Shown here one piece after another: positions 26,590 through 35,464 of a DNA stretch of 64,000 nt (positions are counted from its first letter, which is position 1; every line of letters starts with the position of its first letter). A program made the translations under genes and the position numbers. Origin of the DNA: Paraburkholderia azotifigens. Lineage in GTDB: Bacteria > Pseudomonadota > Gammaproteobacteria > Burkholderiales > Burkholderiaceae. The DNA lies in the NCBI RefSeq assembly GCF_007995085.1, contig NZ_VOQS01000003.1, forward strand, positions 62,001 to 126,000. Direction: 5' to 3'. The notes beneath the pieces were generated by a model. That model did no database searches. It had not been told where the DNA came from and saw only the letters and a list, made by a program, of their open reading frames with translations.

Positions 26590-29226
26590 TCAATTCTTCA
26601 GCCGGAACGCGGCGACGGCGCGCAACAGCCGGTAGAACACGGCCGCGATGATCAGCGCGGCCAGCAGCCCGCCGAACATCAGCAGCAGCGGATGCACCGA
26701 CAGCGCCCAGCGCATGTATTCGATGGGCGACAGATGGCCGACGTAATACACGTCGCCGTTCGACACCACTTCGAGCGTCCGCCCGCGCACGACCGTCAAG
26801 CCACCCTGGATCCCCTGCACCAGATCGGGATCGAGCATCGCGTTGGTCAGATCCGTTTCCGACTGGCCGGGCGCCGAAATCAGCGCGACCACGCTGCGCC
26901 CTTTTTCGACCGGCGACTGGAAGCCGGTGATGATCGCATCGCCCGATGCATTCACCAGCGACAGGTCCGCGCGTCCCGCCGTGCGCACGCCGCCGCGATT
27001 GCCATGCCACCAGTTGGCGATGCGGAACGACACCTTCGAGAACTGCATGCGCCGCGCGTCGTCCTCGGCGGCGAACGGCATGTCTTTTTCCCACGTCGCC
27101 AGCAGCGGCTGCTGGCCGGGCGCACCGATCACGAGCAGATCCTTGCCGGTGAGACGCTGCACATCGGCGGCCGTCGCGACCGTGACGCCCGTCACGGGAT
27201 ACGCCGTCGACGCGCCCATGCGGCCCATCACCGTCAGATACAGGCTGTAGTCGCTCGGGTTCGCGTTGACGGGCAGGATCACGGCTGTCTGCGACAGATC
27301 GGCGAGCTTCGTGAACGGCCAGCCGCTGTTCGCGAACGCGGCCAGATCGGGCAGCGCCATGTAATGCGGGAACGACGACAGATCGATCGTCGAATCGGGA
27401 TCGATCTCGCCGCGCACGTTGTCGAGCACCTGCCCCTGGCATTCGCCCGTCTTCGGCATGTCGTAATAGAAGTGGAAACGCAGCTGCGCCTGCGACGCGA
27501 GCAGATGCGGCGGAATGTAGATCTCTTTCGATGCGGGAGCCGTGTGATCCGGCAGCATCCCGTTCAGATAGCGGCCGAGATCGAGCATCGACGACGACTC
27601 CGCCGGAATGCGCAGCGCCTGCACGAAGTTGTTGTTGACGCTGATGTTCAGCGTGGAACGATCGGGCGCGGGACGCACCGTATAGCGGTAGCGCAGGTCG
27701 ACGGGCACGCCCTTCGTGCGCCACGTGAAGAGGTCGGGCGCGATGCGCAGATCGACGCGCACCACATCCGGGTTGTAGCCGCGCACGGACAGGTCTTTCG
27801 GCACGGTCAGTTCGCCGAAACGCACGGCGCGGTCAGTCGGCAGCCAGCCCGGCGCGTCGTACGGCTGACGCGCGCGCGGCGCGTCGACGTGCGTGATCGT
27901 CTGCACGGTGCCCGAGAGCGCCGCCTCGCCGAGCGACAGCGCATTCGCCGCAGTCTTCAGCTCACGCGCGTCGCGGCCCATCACGAGCAACAGCTTGCCG
28001 CGCGCGGGTGCTTCGCGATCGACGATCGCGAGCATCGGGCCGTTGATGGTCGGCAGCGCGACGCCTGCGGGACGCTCGTCGTTGGTCGCGAACACGACGG
28101 CATTGCCCGACAGCGGCGCGTTGTCGAGCTGCGCGGGGAACAGCGCGCCGCGATAGCCGGCGAGCGAGCCGAACCACGACGCGACGGCACCCGCCGCTTC
28201 GAGCGATTGCGACGACGGCTTCGCGGCAAACACGAACGGCAACTCGAGTCGGCGGATGTCGCGCCGGTCGAAGAACGGCAGCGGCAGCGCGCCGAGATCC
28301 GGCTTCGTCGCCAGCGACGCGAACGTCAGATCCAGCGTGCTCGCGTTGCTGACGGTCGCCCACAACGCGCTGCTCGCGGGATCTTCACAGCCTTGCGTGT
28401 AATGGCCGATCAGCTGGACGTTCAGGTGATTGAACTCGGTGACGAGGCGCGGATCGAGCGGAATGTCGCGCGCGAGCAGCGTGCCCGCCTGCTCACGCGG
28501 CAGCGGCAGCGTCGCGGCCACTTCGCCGTTCACCAGCACTTTTAGATGCGACAGGTTCGACAGCAGCGACGGCGAGTAGCTGTAGATCAGATGCAGGTTC
28601 GCGCCCGTCACGACTTCGTCGGCGCGCACCGAAAACGGCACGCCGTTCTGTCCGTCGACGCCATGCAGTTGCAGCGGATCGAGCGCACCGAGTTGCGCGA
28701 ACGTGAAGGTTTGACGGCGTCCGCCGGAGACGGCCGTGCCGTTGTCGGCCGTGGTCGGCATCGTGTCGCGGCCGCTGCGCACCACGGCGAACGTCTGCGG
28801 CGCCGGCTCGGCGAACGACGGCTGCTGCGCGGCGCGCGGATCGACGGGCTTCGCGGACGGCAGCGGCGGCAAGCCGTTATCGGCGGAGGCGGGCGGCGTG
28901 GATTGGGCGACGAGCGGCTGGTTCGCCCGCGTCGTGCCGGGCGCTGCGGCAAGCTGCGCCTTCGTCGCGGGAATCGCGCCGGGCGATGCGGCCGGCGCGG
29001 CATCGGACGCAGCGTGCACGACGGGCAGCGTAGCCGCGAACAGCAGCGCGGCCACGCTCGCGCGCAACGGCAGCCGGCGTGCGGCGCGCGCCAGTGTATG
29101 CACCCCAAAGCGCACCCCAAAGCGCACTCCAAAGCGCACACCCGAGCGCACACCCAGGCCCACACCCGAACGCAAACCAGCCCTCACCGCCGCTATCACA
29201 GCGGCGTCGTTTCGCAAGATCCCCAT
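26590..29226 (-). CDS. bcsB: Cyclic-di-GMP-associated cellulose synthase subunit B
   Basis: This 878-residue periplasmic protein is anchored by a C-terminal helix (LLLMFGGLLAALIIAAVFYRLL) and guides the nascent glucan from BcsA. It has alternating carbohydrate-binding jelly-roll and flavodoxin-like domains; PHYMALPDLAAFANSGWPFT is a typical block. The N-terminus is odd: about 24 residues of RFGV/RSGV four-residue repeats precede the signal-like segment RRLPLRASVAALLFAATLPV. The start is 3 bp after the bcsA stop. A later true start within this repeat cannot be excluded. Confidence 0.93.
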   Translation of the reverse strand: MGILRNDAAVIAAVRAGLRSGVGLGVRSGVRFGVRFGVRFGVHTLARAARRLPLRASVAALLFAATLPVVHAASDAAPAASPGAIPATKAQLAAAPGTTRANQPLVAQSTPPASADNGLPPLPSAKPVDPRAAQQPSFAEPAPQTFAVVRSGRDTMPTTADNGTAVSGGRRQTFTFAQLGALDPLQLHGVDGQNGVPFSVRADEVVTGANLHLIYSYSPSLLSNLSHLKVLVNGEVAATLPLPREQAGTLLARDIPLDPRLVTEFNHLNVQLIGHYTQGCEDPASSALWATVSNASTLDLTFASLATKPDLGALPLPFFDRRDIRRLELPFVFAAKPSSQSLEAAGAVASWFGSLAGYRGALFPAQLDNAPLSGNAVVFATNDERPAGVALPTINGPMLAIVDREAPARGKLLLVMGRDARELKTAANALSLGEAALSGTVQTITHVDAPRARQPYDAPGWLPTDRAVRFGELTVPKDLSVRGYNPDVVRVDLRIAPDLFTWRTKGVPVDLRYRYTVRPAPDRSTLNISVNNNFVQALRIPAESSSMLDLGRYLNGMLPDHTAPASKEIYIPPHLLASQAQLRFHFYYDMPKTGECQGQVLDNVRGEIDPDSTIDLSSFPHYMALPDLAAFANSGWPFTKLADLSQTAVILPVNANPSDYSLYLTVMGRMGASTAYPVTGVTVATAADVQRLTGKDLLVIGAPGQQPLLATWEKDMPFAAEDDARRMQFSKVSFRIANWWHGNRGGVRTAGRADLSLVNASGDAIITGFQSPVEKGRSVVALISAPGQSETDLTNAMLDPDLVQGIQGGLTVVRGRTLEVVSNGDVYYVGHLSPIEYMRWALSVHPLLLMFGGLLAALIIAAVFYRLLRAVAAFRLKN
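29101..29172. repeat. 12-bp coding tandem repeat at the bcsB 5' end
   Basis: Six consecutive 12-bp units of the form CACCCCAAAGCG or CACACCCGAGCG encode the (R-F/S-G-V) repeat near the BcsB N-terminus. The first units are nearly identical. The repeat keeps the frame and lengthens the segment before the signal sequence. Confidence 0.88.
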
Positions 29227-29229
29227 CGT

Positions 29230-31461
29230 TTATTTTCCGTTCTTCGTGTCGTTTGCTGCGGCCTCGCGCCGGCTGCGCAGCGTGCGCAGGTCGGCATACA
29301 GATGTTCGAATAGTCCGCCGATGCCGCCCACACCGACGCGCATCACATGCGAGAGACTCTTGAGCGGCGTGTCGACTTCGCGCCCTTCCGCCCAGCCCGT
29401 CCAGGCATCGGCGCGCGCGAACGTGCTCTGCACGAAGTCGAGTTCCTGCTCGCGCGTCATTGCCGCGAACTTCAGGCCGACGCGGCCCGGCACCGCGTAC
29501 GTGACATCAGCGGGAAACACGAACTCGTCGTGGCCGCGAAACAGCGACACGACCACCTTCTCATGAAGCGGCACCTGGATCGCGGCAGGCAGTTGCAGCG
29601 CGAGGCCGCCCTCCGCGTAGTCGACCGTTTCGCAGGTCAGCGTGCGCCCCGTCGAAAAGCGCAGCGATGCCGGAATGCGCATCGCGACGCGATGCGTCGC
29701 GCGCACCTGGCGCTGCTCGCGCGCAGCCGCGACGCTCGCGCCGAGGATCAGCATGTTGTAGCCCGTCCACGCGAGGTTCAGCACCGTCGTCTGCACTTCG
29801 CTGTGCGAGGTGTAATGCAGCGCGATATGCACGCACCCGACGACGAAGCCGATCAGGTTCAGCGCCAGCAAAATCAGATACGGACGCGAAATGGCCCAGT
29901 CGAAGTACTGCTCTTCGATCCGCCCGCCCTTCGCCGTCACGTTGAACTTGCCGAGCTTCGGGTTGATCAGCGCGAGCAGCGTCGGCGCCGTGATGTACGA
30001 CGCGAGCACCGACTCGTACACCTCGGACCAGAACGAATGGCGAAACTTCTGCTGCATCCGCGAGTTCGTGATGTTCGCGTGGAACATATGCGGCAGCGCG
30101 AAGATCGCGATCGTGCCCGCCGCCGCCTGGATGATGTGCGCGTTGAAGAACAGGAACGACAGCGGCGCCGTCAGGAACACGAGACGCGGGATGCCGTAGA
30201 AGAAGTGCATCATCGCGTTCAGATAGCAGAGCCGCTGGCCGAACGACAGCCCGCGCCCCGTGAGCGGATTGTCGATGCGGAAGATCTGCGTCATGCCGCG
30301 CGCCCATCGAATGCGCTGGCCGATGTGGCCGCCGAGACTTTCCGTCGCGAGACCCGCGGCTTGCGGTATCGCCAGATACGCGGTCGTGTAGCCTTTGCGA
30401 TGCAGCTTGAGCGCGGTGTGCGCGTCTTCCGTCACGGTTTCGACGGCGATGCCGCCGATCTCTTCGACCATCGTCCGGCGCAAGAGCGCACATGAGCCGC
30501 AGAAGAACGTCGCGTTCCACAAGTCGTTGCCGTCCTGCACGAGACCATAGAACAGCTCGCCCTCGTTCGGCACCTTGCGGAAGGTGCCGAGATTCTTTTC
30601 GAACGGATCGGCGGAGAAGAAATGGTGCGGCGTCTGCAGCATCGACAGCTTCCTGTCGCGCAGGAACCAGCCGAGGCCCACTTGCAGGAACGAGCGCGTC
30701 GGGATGTGATCGCAGTCGAAGATCGCGAAATATTCGCCGTCGGTGATCTTCAGCGCTTCGTTGATGTTGCCCGCCTTCGCGTGACGGTTGTGCGAGCGGA
30801 TCGTCCACGCGACGCCCACTTCCTCGCAGAACGCCTTGAACTCGGGACGGCGTCCGTCGTCGAGCACGTGAATGGACAGCTTGTCCTTCGGATAGTCGAG
30901 CGCGATCGCGGCATACACGGTCGGCTTCACGACCGAGAGCGGCTCGTTGTAGGTCGGAATGAAGATGTCGACGGTCGGCCATTCGCTGCGGTCGGCGGGC
31001 AGCGGCAACGGCTTGCGCCGCAGCGGCCAGGCCGTCTGGAAGTAGCCGAGCATCAGCACCAGCGCCGCGTACACTTCCGCCGACACCAGCAGCAGGCCCC
31101 ACGCGGCATCGAGCGGGCGTTCCCAGTAAGTGGTCTCCGTCAGACGCCAGTACATATAGCGGCCCGTCGCGATCACCGACAGCATGATCATCACGAGCGT
31201 CGCGTAATGGCCTTTGGCGCGCCGGAACAGCAGCGCACAGACGAAGCAGCAGACGGCGAACGTGAGCTGCTCGCCGAACTCGAGCGGCACCGTGAACACG
31301 AAGAACAGCGCCGCCAGCGCGAACAGTACCAGCAGGATCGTGACGGGCTTGCTGCCCATAATGCGCCCGTCGATCAGATGCGAAGCGAGCCGGTCGAAGC
31401 GCGAGCGGCCTGGAGGCTCGGCGTCGACGGCTTCGAGAATGTCTTCCGGCGCGGTGCTCAT
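29230..31461 (-). CDS. bcsA: Cellulose synthase catalytic subunit (UDP-forming)
   Basis: This 743-residue inner-membrane GT2 enzyme polymerises UDP-glucose into cellulose. It has the acidic motifs DDG, FDCDH and TEDAHTAL, the QRIRWARGM (QxxRW) motif, multiple membrane helices and a C-terminal PilZ domain (about residues 585-690). PilZ has RATHR (RxxxR), but the second motif reads DYAEGG instead of DxSxxG, with Ala616 at the usual Ser. ATG 31461 overlaps the bcsQ stop (ATGA) and matches the family start, so it is preferred over the upstream in-frame start. Confidence 0.95.
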   Translation of the reverse strand: MSTAPEDILEAVDAEPPGRSRFDRLASHLIDGRIMGSKPVTILLVLFALAALFFVFTVPLEFGEQLTFAVCCFVCALLFRRAKGHYATLVMIMLSVIATGRYMYWRLTETTYWERPLDAAWGLLLVSAEVYAALVLMLGYFQTAWPLRRKPLPLPADRSEWPTVDIFIPTYNEPLSVVKPTVYAAIALDYPKDKLSIHVLDDGRRPEFKAFCEEVGVAWTIRSHNRHAKAGNINEALKITDGEYFAIFDCDHIPTRSFLQVGLGWFLRDRKLSMLQTPHHFFSADPFEKNLGTFRKVPNEGELFYGLVQDGNDLWNATFFCGSCALLRRTMVEEIGGIAVETVTEDAHTALKLHRKGYTTAYLAIPQAAGLATESLGGHIGQRIRWARGMTQIFRIDNPLTGRGLSFGQRLCYLNAMMHFFYGIPRLVFLTAPLSFLFFNAHIIQAAAGTIAIFALPHMFHANITNSRMQQKFRHSFWSEVYESVLASYITAPTLLALINPKLGKFNVTAKGGRIEEQYFDWAISRPYLILLALNLIGFVVGCVHIALHYTSHSEVQTTVLNLAWTGYNMLILGASVAAAREQRQVRATHRVAMRIPASLRFSTGRTLTCETVDYAEGGLALQLPAAIQVPLHEKVVVSLFRGHDEFVFPADVTYAVPGRVGLKFAAMTREQELDFVQSTFARADAWTGWAEGREVDTPLKSLSHVMRVGVGGIGGLFEHLYADLRTLRSRREAAANDTKNGK

Positions 31462-32246
31462 GCGACGTTCCTCGGCAGCCGCGCCTGGCCGTTCAGGCGT
31501 GCGCCCAGCCAATCGCCGCACGCGCGCAGATCGGCGGCCGCCTGGCTATGAGGGTCGTAGTGAATCACGGTCGTGTCGTACGCAAGCGATTCGCTCACGC
31601 CCTGGTCGAGATGGATGACGCCCGGAAACAGATGACCGGCGAGCGCATCGCGCAGCACCTTGACGACGTCTTTCGTGAGACTGCGGCTCTGGTCGACCTG
31701 ATTGATCACGTAGCCATAGCCGATGAAATCCTGGCGCGGCAACGCATACGTCTGGATCAGCCGCTCCATTTGCGGAATCGCCGCATACGACGCGGCGTCC
31801 GCGATCACGACGTTCAGTGCGAAGTCCGCGGCCAGCAACGCGGCGCGCGTGTAGACGGTCGCGCCCGGCGGCGTGTCGATCAGCACGATGTCGTCGGCGT
31901 CGAGCGCCAGCGTTTCGAGCGATTCGCGGATCAGATACGGATCGCTGTCGAGCCGCGCTTCGAACACGCGCCGGTCGTCTTCGTTCAGCGCGCCGTGCGG
32001 CAAGGCCGTGATGCCGTCGATGCCGTCGAACATCACCGTGCGCCACGATGCGCCCGACAGCGTCGCGCGCGCGACGCCGTGGTAATTGTCGATGGGAACG
32101 CCGAAGTGCAAACGCAGCGCGTTCTGCGGATCGAAGTCGACGGCGATCACGCGGCGTCCGTTCGCGCCGAGCACCGACGCGAGATTCGCGGCGAGCGTCG
32201 TCTTACCGACGCCGCCCTTGGCGGAGACAACTGAGACAACTCTCAT
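31458..32246 (-). CDS. bcsQ: Cellulose biosynthesis protein BcsQ (MinD-like ATPase)
   Basis: This 262-residue ParA/MinD-family ATPase has a deviant Walker A (KGGVGKTTLAANL at about residues 9-21) and the IDTPPGATVYTR Walker B region. BcsQ helps place or activate the cellulose machinery at the pole. It overlaps bcsP upstream and bcsA downstream by 4 bp each. Confidence 0.92.
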   Translation of the reverse strand: MRVVSVVSAKGGVGKTTLAANLASVLGANGRRVIAVDFDPQNALRLHFGVPIDNYHGVARATLSGASWRTVMFDGIDGITALPHGALNEDDRRVFEARLDSDPYLIRESLETLALDADDIVLIDTPPGATVYTRAALLAADFALNVVIADAASYAAIPQMERLIQTYALPRQDFIGYGYVINQVDQSRSLTKDVVKVLRDALAGHLFPGVIHLDQGVSESLAYDTTVIHYDPHSQAAADLRACGDWLGARLNGQARLPRNVA

Positions 32247-33100
32247 GCTTCACCATCCACCTTGAAGCGCGTCCGGAACGTGTCGCGCAGTGAACGGCCA
32301 GGCGCCGCCGGAGCGCCCGAGAGGCGCGCGAACAACGAGGACAGATCTTTTGAGGGCACGGCTGCCGATGACCCGGAAGGTGCCGCGAGTTTGCCTCCGA
32401 ACAGACCCGACAGGATCGAGCCGCCCTCCTGCTGCGCGGGCGCCGAAGACGCCGCGCGCGCACCTTCCGAAACCGGATTGCCAAATGGGGGCGGAGCAAA
32501 CGTTTGACGTTTACCTAAAAAAGGGGCGGCCGGAATGCCACGGGCTTCACGTTGCGGCTGAGATGCCAAAACACGGGAAACAGGCGGCGCGGCTGACGTC
32601 GGCGCAACGGACGGTGCTGCCGCAGTCGCGGCAGCGGCCGTCGCAGCCGACATGCCCGGCGCGTTCGCGGCCGCACTGCTGCGATCCGTGGAAGGCGCGA
32701 CGGCCGGCGGCGGGGCAAAGCGGTTCGCGCCCGTTTGCAGGGGAGCGACGGGCGGCGGCATCGTCGCATGGCGATGGGCGCGGGCGAACAACGGCAAACG
32801 CACGGGTGCGGCTGACTCCCGACTCGCGGACGCTGCTGTCTGTGCGGGCGGCTCGTCAAATGCCGCCGCCGATGAAGCGGCTGCCTCCACGCGATGTGTC
32901 AACGCTGCCGGCGATGCCGAAGGCGCCGACGGACGCCCCGCATCCGGCACGGGTCCGGCATGCGCGATATCGAGCGCGTTCAGCAAGGGCCAGCGCAATG
33001 CGGCGTGCTTCGCCTCGTCATCGCGCGCTACTTCCTGATATTGCCCGGCGTCGCCACCGAAGCGCCGGAAGAGATTACCGACGTCGTCTGAAACGCTCAT
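32243..33100 (-). CDS. bcsP: BcsP/BcsR-like cellulose biosynthesis accessory protein
   Basis: This 285-residue protein starts MSVSDDVGNLFRRFGGDAG and RWPLLNALD, resembling the short BcsR/BcsP proteins encoded before bcsQ. A long Ala/Pro-rich disordered middle follows (about residues 55-240). The C-terminus has a second small motif (LSSLFARLSGA, then SLRDTFRTRF). It overlaps bcsQ by ATGA. BcsR-type proteins bind BcsQ; the same role here is inferred. The symbol is less certain than the operon membership. Confidence 0.65.
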   Translation of the reverse strand: MSVSDDVGNLFRRFGGDAGQYQEVARDDEAKHAALRWPLLNALDIAHAGPVPDAGRPSAPSASPAALTHRVEAAASSAAAFDEPPAQTAASASRESAAPVRLPLFARAHRHATMPPPVAPLQTGANRFAPPPAVAPSTDRSSAAANAPGMSAATAAAATAAAPSVAPTSAAPPVSRVLASQPQREARGIPAAPFLGKRQTFAPPPFGNPVSEGARAASSAPAQQEGGSILSGLFGGKLAAPSGSSAAVPSKDLSSLFARLSGAPAAPGRSLRDTFRTRFKVDGEA

Positions 33101-33216
33101 GATGTTTCCTCTGCTTGTCCTGCGCATCCCTGCACTACGACAGCGGGTGCCTTCAGAGCCCGCTGTTTCACCATATGGTTAACGTCGCCGCCGACGCCAA
33201 ATTTAGTCAGCGTCAG

Positions 33217-33681
33217 TCAGGCTGCCTTCAACAGTCTGAACTCGCAGGCATGTGCATTCGCGGATCGATATTCCTGCAACGCCAGCGAGCCCGCGCCCAG
33301 TTCATGCAGCCAGTGCTGATACGCGCCTTCGAGAAAAGCCGAAGCCCACGGCGCCGCCCGCTCGCCGAATGCGGCAAGCGGCGCACAGGCATGCTCGAGG
33401 GAAAGATAATCGTCCCGTTCGACAAGACGCACGAAGCCCCAGTCGAGTTCCGACCAGATGGCGTTCAGAAAGGAAGCGAGGTCGTCGAGCGTCGCGCATT
33501 CAGAGGCGGGATACTTTGCGGCAAAGCGCGCACCGATGCGCGCCATCAGCATGCGCAGTTGCGACGTATCAAGCTGTGTCTCGAACTCTTCGGCGAGCGC
33601 GCTGAGGAAGCCGCGCCATTGCACGGAAGTCTGATGTCGCGTGTAATAGTCGAGCAGGGTTGCCGTGTGTTCGTCTTGCAT
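33217..33681 (-). CDS. bcsD: Cellulose synthase subunit D
   Basis: This 154-residue protein resembles the BcsD family of Komagataeibacter in length and layout: FLSALAEEFETQL, an IGARFAAKYP segment, LNAIWSELDWGFVRLVE and WASAFLEGAYQHWLHELGAG. BcsD forms a periplasmic or cytoplasmic ring that aligns glucan chains. It is the first gene of the minus-strand cellulose operon, 116 bp before bcsP. The call rests on similarity of pattern and on position. Confidence 0.75.
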   Translation of the reverse strand: MQDEHTATLLDYYTRHQTSVQWRGFLSALAEEFETQLDTSQLRMLMARIGARFAAKYPASECATLDDLASFLNAIWSELDWGFVRLVERDDYLSLEHACAPLAAFGERAAPWASAFLEGAYQHWLHELGAGSLALQEYRSANAHACEFRLLKAA

Positions 33682-34008
33682 GTACGAGAGGTTGATTACG
33701 TATGCGGATGATTGACCGGCATGGCACTGGTAAACCAGTATCGAACGCCGTTAAGTCGACAGACTGATTTGTTGAGCGAACCGTCACAATGGGCGCGCCA
33801 GCATAGCATCGTTCAGATGCCGATAAAAAGGCAACCGGCATTGTGCCGATGTGGAAAGCGGACGACGAGCGAATATTTTGCGCTTGCTCTTTTGCAAGGG
33901 CTCTGGGCGGTCAGTCGAATGTTTCACCCCGTCCGCGCTTTCTTCCATTGCCTTACGTAAATGTTGTTTTCTGCATGCTTCTATTCGAACTGCTTCGGGA
34001 GTCAAACG
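33682..34008. other. Divergent promoter region of the cellulose operon
   Basis: This 327-bp region separates bcsD (minus) from the hypothetical gene at 34009 (plus) and should hold the cellulose operon promoter. A short dyad, CTGGTAAACCAG, lies at 33727-33738, close to the bcsD start. The segment is less GC-rich than its neighbours. No c-di-GMP-responsive site could be identified by eye. Confidence 0.4.
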
Positions 34009-34416
34009 ATGAAGATCAACGACGAAAGCGCTATGCAGTTTCTCGGCGCCATTCGCAAGCCGCTGCTCGTGCTGCATAAGGCAATACTCGATCATGAGCG
34101 CGCACTGTATGAGAAGGAGTTCGGCCCCGTCACGCCTGCAGCCTTCCTGCAGGTATTGATTAACGGCACGGGGTTTCGCTGGCTGAATCCGTTGTCGACC
34201 ATAATCGCGAATGTCGACGAGATTCTCGACGATGAAGAGGCGACGAGTGCCGATCGCGTTGCGGCCGTTGAATCGGTTGCCGGTCTTTTTTCCGAGGATT
34301 TGCCAGGCAATAATTTCCTGCCGCATTACCGGCAAATCTTGCAGCACAGTCCCGAGATATTGCATGCGCACGGACAAGTCGCGCCGATTTTGAAGTCGCT
34401 CGAATCAGGCGATTAA
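34009..34416 (+). CDS. Hypothetical protein
   Basis: This 135-residue, apparently cytosolic helical protein starts at ATG 34009 with CGGGAG upstream. It contains RKPLLVLHKAILDHERALYE, LINGTGFRWLNPLSTIIANVDE and an acidic EILDDEEATSADR stretch. It has no signal peptide or membrane segment, and I recognise no family. It is divergent from the cellulose operon, so a link to cellulose control is possible but not shown. Confidence 0.72.
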   Translation: MKINDESAMQFLGAIRKPLLVLHKAILDHERALYEKEFGPVTPAAFLQVLINGTGFRWLNPLSTIIANVDEILDDEEATSADRVAAVESVAGLFSEDLPGNNFLPHYRQILQHSPEILHAHGQVAPILKSLESGD

Positions 34417-34514
34417 TCGACTCGTTTGTTTCGCATTTGAATCGCTATTCGAGGTGCAAATCTGCATCGCGAGTCCTGCATGAATGAATGAATGACTGAC
34501 GGAGTTGAACACGC

Positions 34515-35345
34515 ATGACGCACTGGATGCTCGACCAGCAGTTCACGTATCGCGATCAGGCCGTTCGTTACGGGACCTTCGGCGATGGGCCGCCTGTCGT
34601 GCTGATTCACGGTACGCCGTTTTCGTCGTGGGTCTGGCATCGCATCGCGCCGCATCTTGCGCGGGATCGCAAGGTGCACGTTTATGACCTTCTCGGCTAT
34701 GGCCAGTCGGAACGGCGCGAAGGCCAGGACGTTTCGCTCGGCGTGCAGAACGGCCTGCTCGCCGCGCTGTTCGATCACTGGAAACTGGATACGCCTGCGA
34801 ATGTGCCCGATGTCGTGGCGCATGACTTCGGCGGCGCGACGGCGTTGCGCGCGCATCTGATCGACGGTTGCGACTATGCGAGCCTCACGCTGATCGACCC
34901 CGTCGCCGTCGCCCCGTGGGGATCGCCGTTCGTGCGGCACGTGCACGAGCATGCGGCGGCCTTCGAGGGCCTGCCTGCCTATATTCATGAGGCCGTCGTC
35001 GACGCGTACATCCGCGGTTCGATCGCGAGGACGATCGCGGACGACGAACTCGCGCCCTACGTGACGCCGTGGCTCGGCGAAGTCGGCCAGCCTGCGTTCT
35101 ACCGGCAGATCGCGCAGATGGACCAGCGCTATACGGATGAAGTCGAAGCGCGTTATGCGCAGATACGCTGCCGCACGCAGATCCTGTGGGGCGAGGACGA
35201 TCAGTGGATTCCCATCGAACGCGGCTGGCAGTTGGCGAGCGTCATCCCCGATGCGCGTTTTCAGCCGGTGCCGAACGCAGGACATCTGGTGCAGGAAGAC
35301 GCGCCAGAAGCCATCGTCGCCGCCGTGTTGCGCTGGATTGGCTGA
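34515..35345 (+). CDS. Alpha/beta hydrolase with Asp nucleophile (haloalkane/haloacetate dehalogenase-like)
   Basis: This 276-residue alpha/beta-fold enzyme has the oxyanion motif HGTPFSSWVW. The nucleophile elbow VVAHDFGG puts Asp104 where lipases have Ser, the hallmark of dehalogenases and epoxide hydrolases. The acid lies in WGEDDQWIP and the catalytic His in NAGHLVQEDAP. Whether it is a dehalogenase or an epoxide hydrolase cannot be decided: the epoxide hydrolase cap tyrosines were not identified. It is convergent with the NlpD-like gene across a perfect terminator. Confidence 0.85.
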   Translation: MTHWMLDQQFTYRDQAVRYGTFGDGPPVVLIHGTPFSSWVWHRIAPHLARDRKVHVYDLLGYGQSERREGQDVSLGVQNGLLAALFDHWKLDTPANVPDVVAHDFGGATALRAHLIDGCDYASLTLIDPVAVAPWGSPFVRHVHEHAAAFEGLPAYIHEAVVDAYIRGSIARTIADDELAPYVTPWLGEVGQPAFYRQIAQMDQRYTDEVEARYAQIRCRTQILWGEDDQWIPIERGWQLASVIPDARFQPVPNAGHLVQEDAPEAIVAAVLRWIG

Positions 35346-35391
35346 GCGCCGTGCGGCCCGGCACCGCTGACCGGTTTTTGCAGGCGTGAAC

Positions 35392-35438
35392 AAACAGAAA
35401 GGCTCCGGCGAAAGTATTTCGCCGGAGCCTTTCTGTTT
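35392..35438. terminator. Bidirectional terminator, perfect 22-bp inverted repeat
   Basis: The arms 35392-35413 and 35417-35438 are exact reverse complements around a 3-base loop, GTA. The core GGCTCCGGCG is GC-rich and the outer ends are AAACAG and CTGTTT. It lies between two convergent genes and can terminate both. Confidence 0.93.
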
Positions 35439-35464
35439 CGCGCGACGTCGAAGCAGCGCGTCCG

